DNA of 64,000 nt from Erythrobacter sp. WG (GCF_026586795.1 NZ_JAPFGY010000006.1:1-64000); one strand, 5' to 3'. Shown: positions 32,913 through 41,995, numbered from the stretch's first letter. Notes: generated by a model from the letters alone, not told the origin. Made by a program: numbers and translations.

Positions 32913-35900
32913 GGTCCTCAGGCCGATCCTCCAGATCGCGGCGATCGCGGTCAATTTCATCCCGGGACTGGGACAGCTTGCCAGCTTCGCGATCACGGCG
33001 GCGCTGACCATCGGGGCGGCGCTTCTGCCGGTCGGTGGCAGCGCAGGCCGCCGCAGCGCCGCGGCGGCGGGGCTGCAGCTCGGCGAGCAGCCCCGGCAGG
33101 CGATCTTCGGACGCTCGGCAACTGCCGGCAGCCTCGTCGATGCGTTCAATTATGGCGGCAAGTACGGCACCGACTGGGAGGTGCTCGTGATCGCGCTTGC
33201 CGATCACCGCTGCGACGCGCTCGAAGGCTTCTTCGTCGACGACACCTATGTCGCCTACACTGGCGACGGCGATGTGCCCGGGTTCAACAGCCAGCTGCGG
33301 GTGTTCTGGCGCAACGGCGCCTGGGGGCAGGAGGTGCCGTGGATCCTCACCGATCACGGCCCGGGCTGGACCGCGGACGATCGGGGCTGGGGGATTGCCT
33401 ATGCGGTGGTCGCCTACAAGGCCGACGACGAGAAGGCGAAGAACCCGATCTGGACCAGCGGCCGTCCGCGCTTCCGCTTCGTCGTGCGCGGCCTGCGTTG
33501 CTACGATCCCCGGAAGGACAGCACCGTGGGTGGCAGCGGCCCGCACCGCTGGACCAACGCGGAGACGTGGGAGTGGAGCGAGAACCCGATCGTCATCCGC
33601 TACAACTGGGTGCGCGGGATCTATGCCGGTGACCAGGTCAACGATCCGGGAATGCTGATCATCGGGCGCGGGCTCAGCGCGATCGAAGCGCCGCCGCAGA
33701 ACGTCTTCGCCCGCGCCAATCTGTGCGACGAGCTGGTCGACGGGCAGAAGCGCTACACCATCGGCGGGCTCGTCGCCGCCAGCGAACCCTATATCGACGT
33801 CGAGAGCGATTTCGCGGCTGCGGTCGGCGGGGTGATCAGCCAGCCAGAAGGTGCGGTGGAGATCGATCCCGGTCAGGCGCGCGCCCCCGTTGCGCATTTC
33901 ACCGATGCGGACATCATCGTCGGCAGCAAGGTGACGTGGAACCGAGCCATCCTCGGTCAGCAGGACAATGGCTGGGTCAACACCGTGGTTGCGCGCTTCA
34001 CGGATCCCGCGCAGCGCTGGAACGTGCGCAGCGCGCCGGTGCGGCGCGAGACCGCCGACGTGATCGCCGACCGCGGCCCACGCGAACAGCAGCCCACGCT
34101 CGACTTCGTCACCAACCAGCCCCAGGCGCAGCGCATCGCCGAGATCATCCGGCGTCTGGGCCGTCTCTGGGGCCGGGCGACGGTGACCCTGCCGCCGCGC
34201 TTCGCCTCCATCGAGGAAGGCGACTGGGTCACCTGGCAGAGCGACCGGCGCTTCGGCGGGGCCACGCGCACCTTCCGCGTCGAGGCATGGGGATCGGACC
34301 GCGCCTGGCACCACCAGCTGAGCCTGCGCCAGATCTCGGCGAGCGTGTTCAGCGACACCGATCCGCTTGATGACGGCGTGATCGCAAGCAACCAGGCACC
34401 GCCGCCGGTGGTCGCTACGCCGGGCATTGCCGCTTGGACACTGGATGCGACGCAGATCGCCGCAGGGGGTGTCCGCGTCCCTGCCTTGCTTGTGACCGGA
34501 CAGTCTGATGATCCGGCGGCCGAGAGCATCGTGGTCGAGTACGTGCAACAGAGCGATGAGCCGGGCGTCAACGCCCAATGGAGCTTCGCCGCTAACGCTC
34601 GCCCCGACCTGGAGCGCATCGAAATCCCTGTGCCCGGTGGCGGATCTTACTGGGTAGCGATCTCTTATGTCGTGCAGGGCGTCCTGGGTGATCGCCGCGT
34701 CCTCGGCCCAGCAGCGCTGCCCGATTTCGCTTACCCGGACGGCGTCTCCTTCGCGGACCTTAGGCCGGCCGAGGCCGGATCGACCCGCACCCAGACGGCG
34801 AATGCGAACCGCGTCCCGTTCTCGCGGATGGAGGGCAACCGGGGCTGGGCGTTGCTCTTCAATCCTGCCGGCCTGACGGCGCCCGTGGACTACGGTGAGT
34901 TCCAGGGCCTGCGGTTCTTCCGTGCTACGGCAACCGCCACCGCGCCCGGCCAGCAGGTCAGCATCGGCAACGGCCCGCTTCCCACACCGGCCTTCAAGCT
35001 CAATCCCGGTGAGCGTCTCTCGGTCCAGGCGCGTGTCGAGAACGCGGGGCCAGCTGCAGGCCCATGGACCCTCGCGATCTGGGGCTTCCAGGCTGACGGT
35101 GTGACGCAGACGCAGATCGGCACGATCAGCGGTGAACCGCGAAGCATCGGCGCCGGCGTGGTCTCTTTCTTTGTCGATGTGCCGTCGTGGGCTGTCGCAG
35201 GCAGGCTCGAGTTCTACGGCTTCAGCAGCGGCGCGGGGACCATGCAGGTCGCGTTCTCCGAGCCGATGGTCACGTCGGCGCTGCCGGGACAGACCCTCCA
35301 TCCGCCCTTCACCCCGGGGCCCAACGCCTTCGACGCGGCCGATGTGACCGCCCAGAACACCGCTGCGGCGATCGCCAACCAGTCGCCCTGGGCGACCTGG
35401 CCGGGGCTCACGCCCGCGGTGCTCGAGGCTTCGCTCGCGCAGGCGCGGGCCGATGCGGAAGCGTCGCTGGCCGACCTGACCGCTATCGCCAGCGACGGCG
35501 TGGTCACGCGCGGCGAGAAGATCAGCGTGCGCGAGCGGCGCACCAACATCCAGAGCGAGTTCCCGATCTGGCGCGACCGGGCGATCGACTTCGGCGTCGA
35601 TGTCGGGATCCGCACCAATTACCAGGCCGCCTACGACGCGCTGATGACCTACCTCGCGGCGATCAACATCGACGCGAACAGCAACAGCACCGTCGTGCGC
35701 GCCGATTTCGTCGCGGGCTTCAACAATTACGCGGTCTGGCGCACTCGCGTGATCGAGGCGATCTCGCAGATCGCCGCGCAGCGGGCGCAATGGGCCGGCG
35801 TGACCGGGGCTGGCAGGCCCGAGGACAACGCCGACGTGACGGCGGGCAAGGTTGCCGCCGGCATTGCCAACCAGTCGCCCTGGGCGACGTGGCCGGGGCT

Positions 35901-38562
35901 CACGCCCACGATCCTCGAGCAGAACCTCGCCAATGCGCAGGCCGATGCGGCGCAGTCGAAGATCGACCTCGAGAACATCGCCAACGACGGCAGGCTCACG
36001 CGCGGCGAGAAGATCAGCGTGCGCGAGCGGCGCTCCAACATTCAGGCAGAGTTCCCGATCTGGCGCGACCGGGCGATCGACTTCGGCGTCGATGCCGGCA
36101 TCAGGACCAACTATCAGGCCGCTTACGACGCGCTCATCGGGTATCTCAGCGCCGTCGGCCTCGACGCCAACAACACCTCCAACATCGTGCGCGCCGATTT
36201 CGTGGCGGGCTTCGTCAACTATGCGACGTGGCGGGAGCGGGTGATCGAGGCGATCTCCCAGATCGCGTCGCAGCGCGCGGTCTGGGCGGGCGTGACCGGC
36301 GCCGGGAAGCCGGAGAACAACGCTGACGTGACAGCGGGGAAGGTCGCGGCGGGCATAGTCAACCAAGGCACGCTCGCGACCCGCAACAACGTCGCTTGGG
36401 CGGCAGAGATCTCGGGACGCCCACCGGTTGTCACCGACCTCACGAACTACCTTGGCGTTGACCGCATCAGCCCCTGGTACGTGATCGGCCCGGACAGCAA
36501 CAGCCTTCTGGGTGGCCGTTGGCCGGAGGAGGCCAACTCCAACCGCACCGAGACGCGGGTAGCCTCTGCCGTGGCGGGTCAAGGTCCGTGGGCCACGACC
36601 AACGTGCCCGTCAGCAAGCTGGCGATGGTGCGCCCCAACATGTTTCCCTACCCGTTCGCTCCCTCCGATGGCCGTAGCCCCGCACAGATTGGCTGGGCCA
36701 ACGCGGTGGGCGGAGGCGGCAGTCTTGCGGCTTTTCGTTCGCAGTACCTCGACGGCGACGCCTACGTTTTTGCGAGGTCCAATGGCGGTGCGGCAGACAC
36801 GGTCTTCCCGCTCTACGACATTCCATTCGTCGAGAACATGCTCACCTCGGTGGGTCTGACCGGCTACGGCGGTCCCGGCACGACCTTCTCGCCTTACGTC
36901 GAGTGCTTGAACCAAGCCCGCAACACGGCCTTGTCCTGGCACCCACTCAGCTACAACGGCACGAACGACCGCTGGGAGGCGAACGGTTTCACCACGCCTC
37001 CGGGCACCGCATGGCTGCGCCTCGTGTGCCGGGCTACCTTCTCGGCGTCGGGTGCCTATCAGGACGCGGTCTGGTGGGCGATCAAGGTTGAGCGCGGGGC
37101 GCAAGCAACGCCGTTCTCAGAGACTGCCTTCGGCAGGACCTTCGGCAATCAGGTCGAATACAACAACGGACAGGTCATGAACGACCTCCGTCCCGGAGAG
37201 TTCGGCGCGAATGTCACCGAGAACCGCGTAGCTTCGGCCATTGCCAACCAGGGGGCGCTAGCGACCAAGAGTAACGTCGCTTGGTCTTCGGAAATCTGGG
37301 GCAGGCCCGCAGTCGTCACGGACCTCACTACCGTCGCGGGCGTCGAGCGCATCAATCCCTGGTACGTTGCTAGCCCCGACAGCACCAGCTTGCTGGGCAA
37401 CCGCTGGCCTGATGAAGGGGGAGCCAACCGCACGCAGAACCACGCGGCAGCGGCGATCGTCAACCAAGGCGACCTCGCCACCCGCAACGCCGCGACCCTG
37501 CCGTTCAGTCAGGGTAACTTGGTCGTCAACAGCGACTTCATGAACGGCCTCTTGGGCTGGGATGCTGCGTGGGACGGCACGCAAGGCGGCACGGTCAACC
37601 GGGGCCTCAACCTGCCCGGATGGCATGGGCAGATGAATGTCGCTTATGCTGAGAGGCCGGGAACCGCTCCCATCGGGAGCGTGTTCGACGCCTTCGTTAT
37701 CGGGACCGACCTCAAGAGGTTCGCCATTCCCGTACTGCCGGGTGAACGCGTCTTCTTCAGCTGCCTGCTCGGAGCCCACCGGTGCAGCGCCTACGCGCAG
37801 ATCGGGTTTTACGACGGCTCAGGCAACTACATCGTAGAAGCGAGCGGCAACACGATCGCCGAGAACCTTGGTGCCAACAACGGCAACCCAGCCACCATGA
37901 CACGGTCGGCGGGCTTCGCCACGGCACCTGCCAACGCCCGCTATGTCAGGTTGTGGGCAAGAGGCATCATCAGCTGGGATTGGGCCTACATCTTCTTTGC
38001 CCAACCGTTCGTCACCAAGGTGCCTGCCTCGCAGACGGAGTGGTTGCCGTACAGCTCCGGCCCGTCCGACCGGGCAGCCGACCGCACGGTCGATCAGCCA
38101 GTGGTGAGCCTGCTCAACCCGAGTACCGGGCGTGCGGCGAGCCGCCGTCTGAACTCGCAGATCATGGCGAGCGGCATCCTGCAAACGCTCGACACCAACC
38201 CGCTCACGGCCACGACCGATTTCACCAACACATCGACCATCACCATCAACGCGCACACGGTCTTCGATGACCAGGGAACGACCAGTTTCTCGGCCGCCAG
38301 CATCGGCGGGCTGACGGGCTCGACGATCTACTACGTCTATGAGTTCAACCCCGATTTCGTCGGCGGGGCTCGATCCTACGTCGCCACCACCAACCGCAAC
38401 GACCTGACCGGCTTCGGTCGCCGGTTCGTGGGTTGGGTCAGGACGCCGGACGTCTCGGCTCCGCCAGCCACCGGCGGCGGCGTCGGCGGGGGAGGCTGGG
38501 GCACGGGCGGCTGGGGCACGGGCGGCGGCGGCGGTGATGTCCCCCCGAACGTGCTGCCCTGA
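32905..38562 (+). CDS. Giant tail tip/fibre protein (host specificity J-like)
   Basis: 1885 residues. The N-terminal ~40 residues are hydrophobic, as is common in tail-tip proteins (QIAAIAVNFIPGLGQLASFA). Residues ~50-520 form the conserved tip part (PRQAIFGRSATAGSLVDAFN). Then come two tandem 164-residue units (residues 813-976 and 977-1140) and a second, looser pair of ~85-residue repeats (around 1150 and 1440). A Gly-rich C-terminal tail closes it. It should contact the cell receptor. GC and codon bias fall from about 34,450 onward, a sign that the receptor-binding half was swapped in. Confidence 0.85.
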   Translation: MSKVLRPILQIAAIAVNFIPGLGQLASFAITAALTIGAALLPVGGSAGRRSAAAAGLQLGEQPRQAIFGRSATAGSLVDAFNYGGKYGTDWEVLVIALADHRCDALEGFFVDDTYVAYTGDGDVPGFNSQLRVFWRNGAWGQEVPWILTDHGPGWTADDRGWGIAYAVVAYKADDEKAKNPIWTSGRPRFRFVVRGLRCYDPRKDSTVGGSGPHRWTNAETWEWSENPIVIRYNWVRGIYAGDQVNDPGMLIIGRGLSAIEAPPQNVFARANLCDELVDGQKRYTIGGLVAASEPYIDVESDFAAAVGGVISQPEGAVEIDPGQARAPVAHFTDADIIVGSKVTWNRAILGQQDNGWVNTVVARFTDPAQRWNVRSAPVRRETADVIADRGPREQQPTLDFVTNQPQAQRIAEIIRRLGRLWGRATVTLPPRFASIEEGDWVTWQSDRRFGGATRTFRVEAWGSDRAWHHQLSLRQISASVFSDTDPLDDGVIASNQAPPPVVATPGIAAWTLDATQIAAGGVRVPALLVTGQSDDPAAESIVVEYVQQSDEPGVNAQWSFAANARPDLERIEIPVPGGGSYWVAISYVVQGVLGDRRVLGPAALPDFAYPDGVSFADLRPAEAGSTRTQTANANRVPFSRMEGNRGWALLFNPAGLTAPVDYGEFQGLRFFRATATATAPGQQVSIGNGPLPTPAFKLNPGERLSVQARVENAGPAAGPWTLAIWGFQADGVTQTQIGTISGEPRSIGAGVVSFFVDVPSWAVAGRLEFYGFSSGAGTMQVAFSEPMVTSALPGQTLHPPFTPGPNAFDAADVTAQNTAAAIANQSPWATWPGLTPAVLEASLAQARADAEASLADLTAIASDGVVTRGEKISVRERRTNIQSEFPIWRDRAIDFGVDVGIRTNYQAAYDALMTYLAAINIDANSNSTVVRADFVAGFNNYAVWRTRVIEAISQIAAQRAQWAGVTGAGRPEDNADVTAGKVAAGIANQSPWATWPGLTPTILEQNLANAQADAAQSKIDLENIANDGRLTRGEKISVRERRSNIQAEFPIWRDRAIDFGVDAGIRTNYQAAYDALIGYLSAVGLDANNTSNIVRADFVAGFVNYATWRERVIEAISQIASQRAVWAGVTGAGKPENNADVTAGKVAAGIVNQGTLATRNNVAWAAEISGRPPVVTDLTNYLGVDRISPWYVIGPDSNSLLGGRWPEEANSNRTETRVASAVAGQGPWATTNVPVSKLAMVRPNMFPYPFAPSDGRSPAQIGWANAVGGGGSLAAFRSQYLDGDAYVFARSNGGAADTVFPLYDIPFVENMLTSVGLTGYGGPGTTFSPYVECLNQARNTALSWHPLSYNGTNDRWEANGFTTPPGTAWLRLVCRATFSASGAYQDAVWWAIKVERGAQATPFSETAFGRTFGNQVEYNNGQVMNDLRPGEFGANVTENRVASAIANQGALATKSNVAWSSEIWGRPAVVTDLTTVAGVERINPWYVASPDSTSLLGNRWPDEGGANRTQNHAAAAIVNQGDLATRNAATLPFSQGNLVVNSDFMNGLLGWDAAWDGTQGGTVNRGLNLPGWHGQMNVAYAERPGTAPIGSVFDAFVIGTDLKRFAIPVLPGERVFFSCLLGAHRCSAYAQIGFYDGSGNYIVEASGNTIAENLGANNGNPATMTRSAGFATAPANARYVRLWARGIISWDWAYIFFAQPFVTKVPASQTEWLPYSSGPSDRAADRTVDQPVVSLLNPSTGRAASRRLNSQIMASGILQTLDTNPLTATTDFTNTSTITINAHTVFDDQGTTSFSAASIGGLTGSTIYYVYEFNPDFVGGARSYVATTNRNDLTGFGRRFVGWVRTPDVSAPPATGGGVGGGGWGTGGWGTGGGGGDVPPNVLP
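35341..36324 (+). repeat. Two tandem 492-bp units in the tail fibre gene
   Basis: Units 35341-35832 and 35833-36324, each encoding 164 residues that begin DVTA... and contain RGEKISVRERR, SEFPIWRDRAIDFGVD (or AEFPIW...) and NYQAAYDAL. The period is the same to the base, so this is an in-frame duplication that has since diverged. Confidence 0.85.
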
Positions 38563-38571
38563 GGAGACGAC

Positions 38572-38973
38572 ATGAAGCGGATCGACGATCATCCCGGCCT
38601 TGCCCGCAGCGACACATGGCACGAGATCGCCTACGAGACGGGCGAGCCGGACTGGCCGCTGGCCCGGGTGCGCATCACGCCCGTGGTCAGCGATACCGAG
38701 GACCGTCTCCACCAGCCCAACGCCCCGGCGGTGCCTGCGCGCGTGGAGGTGCGGATCTCTGCCAGCCTGATCGATACCGAGGGCGCGGTGGAGCGGATTG
38801 CCGGCCGGCTGCTGCTCGGCCCCGAGACCAGCCACGCCTGGCAGTTCCACGCCGACACGCCCTTTGACCCTGCCGCATGGCTGGATGCCTGCGCGGCGCG
38901 CGTCATCTCCGACATCATCCGGCAGGCGCGCGGCATCTCCGCCGCGGCCGATGCCGGCTTGCTGCTCAACTGA
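38572..38973 (+). CDS. Hypothetical protein after the tail fibre
   Basis: 133 residues, ten bases after the fibre gene with a good ribosome site (GAGGAGACGAC). Beta-rich N-terminal half (WPLARVRITPVV; RVEVRISASLIDTEGAVERI) and helical C-terminus. It could assist fibre assembly, like the small genes that often follow fibres, but no family is recognised. Confidence 0.55.
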   Translation: MKRIDDHPGLARSDTWHEIAYETGEPDWPLARVRITPVVSDTEDRLHQPNAPAVPARVEVRISASLIDTEGAVERIAGRLLLGPETSHAWQFHADTPFDPAAWLDACAARVISDIIRQARGISAAADAGLLLN

Positions 38974-38986
38974 AAGGACCCGACCG

Positions 38987-39376
38987 ATGCTTACCTTCTC
39001 AGGCCTCGACGCCAACCGCGCCGTGCTCACCTTCTTCGGCGCGCACGCCGCGGCCCTTCCCGATCATACCCGCGAAAAGCTGAGCGAGGCGCTAGCCGGC
39101 GCCGACTGGCTGGGCGGCATCATCACCGCGCTGGAAGCGCTCTATGCCGCCCGGGCTGATCTGCCGGCCGAGGGTGTCGAGCTGCTCGACGGGCTGGCGC
39201 GGTTCGTGAGCGCGAACAACTTCTACGGCAAGGCGCACCGCGCAGCGCAGATCTCCGGCGTCGCCAGGCGCATCGCACGCGGCGGCAACGCGGAGGCGGC
39301 CGGCGACCCCAAGGTCGAGCCGGGGTTCGAGGCGCCGGCGGTCGCATCCGAGCAGCCGGCCGAGGGCGACCAGTGA
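38987..39376 (+). CDS. Hypothetical protein
   Basis: 129 residues, helical, with a Pro/Ala/Glu-rich C-terminal tail (DPKVEPGFEAPAVASEQPAE). A ribosome site (AAAGGACCCGACCG) precedes the ATG. It overlaps the next gene (GTGA). No family is recognised; it lies in the right-end accessory block. Confidence 0.5.
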   Translation: MLTFSGLDANRAVLTFFGAHAAALPDHTREKLSEALAGADWLGGIITALEALYAARADLPAEGVELLDGLARFVSANNFYGKAHRAAQISGVARRIARGGNAEAAGDPKVEPGFEAPAVASEQPAEGDQ

Positions 39377-39636
39377 GGTTCCACCCCCGTATCACCGACC
39401 AGATCGCCCACTTCGCGGTGGCGCTCGGCCTGCTGAGCCTGTTCGCCCAGCTCGGCGCGCTGGGCGGCGCGCTGGCGGGGCTCGGCATCGGGCTGGTGCG
39501 CGAGCTGAGCGAGGCGGGTGGCTCGCGCATCGCGCTGGCCGAGATCCCGCCGCACTTTGCAAAGCGCGACCCATGGATCGACCTCGCCTTCTGGACCCTC
39601 GGCGGGCTCACCGCAGCCGCCGCTAAACCGATCTGA
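39373..39636 (+). CDS. Small membrane protein
   Basis: 87 residues, GTG start. The first 40 residues hold one or two hydrophobic segments (HFAVALGLLSLFAQLGALGG). A second segment lies at the end (DLAFWTLGGLTAAAA). Topology suggests a holin- or antiholin-like or exclusion protein, but it lies far from the lysis module. No family is recognised. Confidence 0.5.
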   Translation: MRFHPRITDQIAHFAVALGLLSLFAQLGALGGALAGLGIGLVRELSEAGGSRIALAEIPPHFAKRDPWIDLAFWTLGGLTAAAAKPI

Positions 39637-39647
39637 GGAGAAGCTCT

Positions 39648-40211
39648 ATGCCCCGTCGCAAGTCTGTCGCCGCCCCCGCTCCCACCAGCACGGCCGAGGC
39701 CGCACTGATGGCTGCCGAATACGTCCAGATCGAGCGTGAGAAGGCGCTGGAGCGGCTCGCCGCGGCCGCCGAGATCGACCGGATCGCCGGCCAGCGCGAC
39801 CAGCGCCTGGCCGAGCTGGAGGCAGAGGCCAAGCCGCTCTTCGCCGGGCTGAAGGCATGGTGGGAGGCGAACGGCAAGGAGGAGCTCGCCAAGGGCCGCC
39901 GCTCGGCCGAGCTTGCGGGTGCGAAGATCGGCATCCGGCTCACGCCGCCGGCGGTCAAGCTGAAGCGCGGGGTGAAGATTGGCGACGTGGTCGCCTTCCT
40001 TCAGGGGCTGCGCTGGCACCGGGCGAAGGACTTCCTGCGCACGAAGGTCGACCTCGACAGGCAGGCGGTGATCAAGGCCGTCTTCGCCGATGCCGACGCC
40101 GAGGCTGGCGCGACCTTCGCGCGGGTGCTGAGCGTCGAGCAGACCGACGAGTTCTTCATCGACACCGGCCTCGACGAGGATGAGCTGAAGAAGGAGATCG
40201 CCGCCTCCTGA
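39648..40211 (+). CDS. gam: Host-nuclease inhibitor (Gam of Mu)
   Basis: 187 residues of the Mu Gam family: a long N-terminal coiled coil (ALERLAAAAEIDRIAGQRDQ), then KPLFAGLKAWWEANGKEELA and the RTKVDLDRQAVIKAVFADAD segment. Gam is a Ku-like protein that binds double-strand ends and shields them from RecBCD/AddAB. In Mu the gene is in the early operon; here it lies at the right end, after the tail genes. A good ribosome site (GAGGAGAAGCTCT) is present. Confidence 0.85.
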   Translation: MPRRKSVAAPAPTSTAEAALMAAEYVQIEREKALERLAAAAEIDRIAGQRDQRLAELEAEAKPLFAGLKAWWEANGKEELAKGRRSAELAGAKIGIRLTPPAVKLKRGVKIGDVVAFLQGLRWHRAKDFLRTKVDLDRQAVIKAVFADADAEAGATFARVLSVEQTDEFFIDTGLDEDELKKEIAAS

Positions 40212-40339
40212 AACGGGGGTGGCTGGGCTGGTCGCAACAGCCCGAGCCGCGAGAAGGCAGTCTCGCACCTGGGGCCGTCATGACCGGCCCGTCGGCTCCC
40301 CCGGCCGCAAGCGGCGGAGCCTGCCTTAAGGTGCAAGTG
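40212..40339. other. Gene-free spacer before the Dam-type methylase
   Basis: About 130 bp with a weak inverted repeat (GGGCTG ... CAGCCC near 40224-40242). It probably holds the promoter of the methylase gene, though no clear -35/-10 is seen. Confidence 0.35.
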
Positions 40340-41131
40340 ATGAAAGAAGGATTGATTGCCGTGCGCCCTGTCCAGCCGGTTGCTCCGTGGCTGGGCGGCA
40401 AGCGCGCCCTCGCACGCCGCATAGCCGAGCGCATCGCGGCCACGCCCCACACCCGCTATGTCGAACCCTTCGTCGGCATGGGCGGGGTGTTCTTCCGCCG
40501 TCCGGCGCGGCCCAAGCTCGAGGTGATCAACGACGTGAATCGTGACGTCGTGAACCTCTTCCGGATCCTCCAGCGGCACTACCAGCAGCTGCTCGACGTG
40601 CTGAGGTTCCAGCTCTACAGCCGGGCCGATTTCGAGCGGCTCCGCGCGACCCCGGCCGACCAGCTCACCGACCTCGAGCGGGCGGCGCGCTTCCTCTACC
40701 TCCAGAAGACCGGCTTCGGCGGGATGGGGCGCACCTTCGGCATCGACTACGCCCGGCCGCGCTGGAGCCTCAGCAAGCTGGAGCCGATGCTGGAGGCGGT
40801 GCACGAGCGGCTCGAGGACGTGCTCATCGAGTGCCTCGACTTCGGCGCCTGCATCGAGCGCTATGACAGCCGGCCGGGGACGCTGTTCTACTGCGATCCG
40901 CCCTACTGGGGGCACACTGATGACTATGGGAAGGACATCTTCTCACCAGCCGATTTCGAGCGTCTGAGAGACCTCTTAGGCAAGCTTCAGGGACGCTTTA
41001 TCCTGAGCCTCAACGACCGCCCTGAGGTGCGCGAGCTGTTCGCCGGGTTCGAGATGGAGGAGGTTTCCCTCAATTATCGCGCCAGCGGCGCCGTGACTCC
41101 GGCGAGGGAGCTGATAATCTCGGGGCCATAG
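40340..41131 (+). CDS. dam: Dam-type DNA adenine methylase (D12 class)
   Basis: 263 residues from the ATG at 40340 (longer starts up to 40280 exist but have no ribosome site). It has all D12-class motifs: PWLGGKRALARRI, VEPFVGMGGVFFRRP (SAM site) and FYCDPPYWG (catalytic DPPY). It transfers a methyl group to N6 of adenine, most likely in a short palindrome, though specificity is unknown. It takes the right-end position where Mu carries its DNA-modification gene mom, so it may protect phage DNA from restriction. Confidence 0.88.
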   Translation: MKEGLIAVRPVQPVAPWLGGKRALARRIAERIAATPHTRYVEPFVGMGGVFFRRPARPKLEVINDVNRDVVNLFRILQRHYQQLLDVLRFQLYSRADFERLRATPADQLTDLERAARFLYLQKTGFGGMGRTFGIDYARPRWSLSKLEPMLEAVHERLEDVLIECLDFGACIERYDSRPGTLFYCDPPYWGHTDDYGKDIFSPADFERLRDLLGKLQGRFILSLNDRPEVRELFAGFEMEEVSLNYRASGAVTPARELIISGP

Positions 41132-41175
41132 ATCGACGTTGCCTTCCGTGGGGGGGCGATCACTCGAGGGGCGCT

Positions 41176-41943
41176 ATGCAGGACCGGATTGATTTGCTCG
41201 AAGGCGGTTTCGAGATCGTCGCAAAGATCACGGGCACGCAGAAGGAGCACACTTGCTACATCTGCTCGCCGAACTCACCGAAGTTCGCCAAGGGGTGGCG
41301 GGTTCGCTTGTTGACGACAGGAACCGAGGTGCTCGTCGGCCACGACTGTGGTCGGCGTCATCTCGGTGTCGACTATCATTTGAAGGTGAGGATTTTCGAG
41401 GCGCGGGAGGAGGCAGAGCGCTTGGCGGCTCTTCGGCTGGCCTACTTGGAGCTGCGTTCCTCGATTAAGGACGCTGCGAACAAGACTCTGGTGGATCAAG
41501 GCCTTCAGGCAATTACCGATATCAAGGAGGCGCTGAATGAGCTCGATAGCAAGGCGCGTGCGGCTCTAGATAGAGCGGCGAATGGTGGCGTCTCGGGCAT
41601 TTCGAACCTTGAAGCATTCTCTCATGGCAGCCCGAAGGTCCATGCTCGACAGATCCTGCGGCTGCTCGGAGAGTTGCAGGCTGCAGATCAGCCAGCGCAG
41701 ATCAAGCGGATCACACAGGAGCTGAAGAAGGAGACCGATGATCATAACCGCATGGTCGCTGCTTACGGTTCGGGTGTACTTGGCCTCACTGATCAGAACG
41801 TCGCAAGGCTCGATGACGCTATGCCGATGGTCCAGCTCACTCTCGAAGGGGAAGCCATCGTGATGCAGCGGCGAACGGACGGCTTAAAGAGGAAGCTGCC
41901 GCTGCCATCAGCGCTACAGCTTATCCCGATCCCCACGCCTTGA
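41176..41943 (+). CDS. Hypothetical zinc-motif protein at the right end (transferred gene)
   Basis: 255 residues. Near the N-terminus Cys-Tyr-Ile-Cys and, about 33 residues on, GHDCGRRH make a possible zinc site. The rest is helical, with a charged coiled part and a KETDDHNRMVAAYGSGVLGL segment. GC content is visibly lower than in the flanking genes and codons such as TTG, CGA and GAT are common, so it was probably acquired recently. It lies 52 bases from the prophage end, the usual spot for accessory genes. No family is recognised. Confidence 0.65.
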   Translation: MQDRIDLLEGGFEIVAKITGTQKEHTCYICSPNSPKFAKGWRVRLLTTGTEVLVGHDCGRRHLGVDYHLKVRIFEAREEAERLAALRLAYLELRSSIKDAANKTLVDQGLQAITDIKEALNELDSKARAALDRAANGGVSGISNLEAFSHGSPKVHARQILRLLGELQAADQPAQIKRITQELKKETDDHNRMVAAYGSGVLGLTDQNVARLDDAMPMVQLTLEGEAIVMQRRTDGLKRKLPLPSALQLIPIPTP

Positions 41944-41947
41944 GAGT

Positions 41948-41961
41948 GCTCTAATCGCTCT
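41948..41961 (-). other. Probable transposase-binding site R2
   Basis: Minus-strand match (about 8-9 of 14) to the end motif, at bp 35-48 from the right end, exactly 22 bp from R1, the spacing that R1 and R2 have in Mu. Confidence 0.4.
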
Positions 41962-41969
41962 TGTCAAAG

Positions 41970-41983
41970 ACTCCAGAAGCTCG
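41970..41983 (-). other. Transposase-binding site R1
   Basis: CGAGCTTCTGGAGT on the minus strand at bp 13-26 from the right terminus, 12 of 14 positions the same as L1 at the same distance. Confidence 0.75.
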
Positions 41984-41995
41984 CGCCCCGCTACA

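Larger units (their letters stand above)
3083..41995 (+). mobile_element. Complete Mu-type transposable prophage with HK97-type head and siphovirus tail
   Basis: 38,913 bp bounded by TG...CA and a GAGGC duplication. Both ends carry a 14-bp motif of the form CGAG(G/C)TTCT(A/G)GAGT at bp 13-26 from the terminus. Inside are MuA and MuB homologues, GemA, a Mor-like activator, Gam, Mu gp25-gp28-like genes, and then HK97 portal, protease and capsid genes and a long-tail module. The insertion sits between the L,D-transpeptidase terminator hairpin and the promoter of the next host gene, so no host gene is broken. No obvious pseudogene lies among the core genes, so the element may be active; this is inferred. 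Confidence 0.95.

Noticed and set aside
32545..37104. 1519-codon open frame on the minus strand
   Set aside because: It is the mirror frame of the tail fibre gene, typical of GC-rich DNA; composition is Arg/Asp/Gly/His-rich without domains, and the plus-strand gene has clear tail-tip features.
40280..40339. Longer start of the Dam-type methylase at 40280
   Set aside because: Adds a Pro/Ser/Ala-rich stretch not seen in D12 enzymes; the ATG at 40340 has a better leader.
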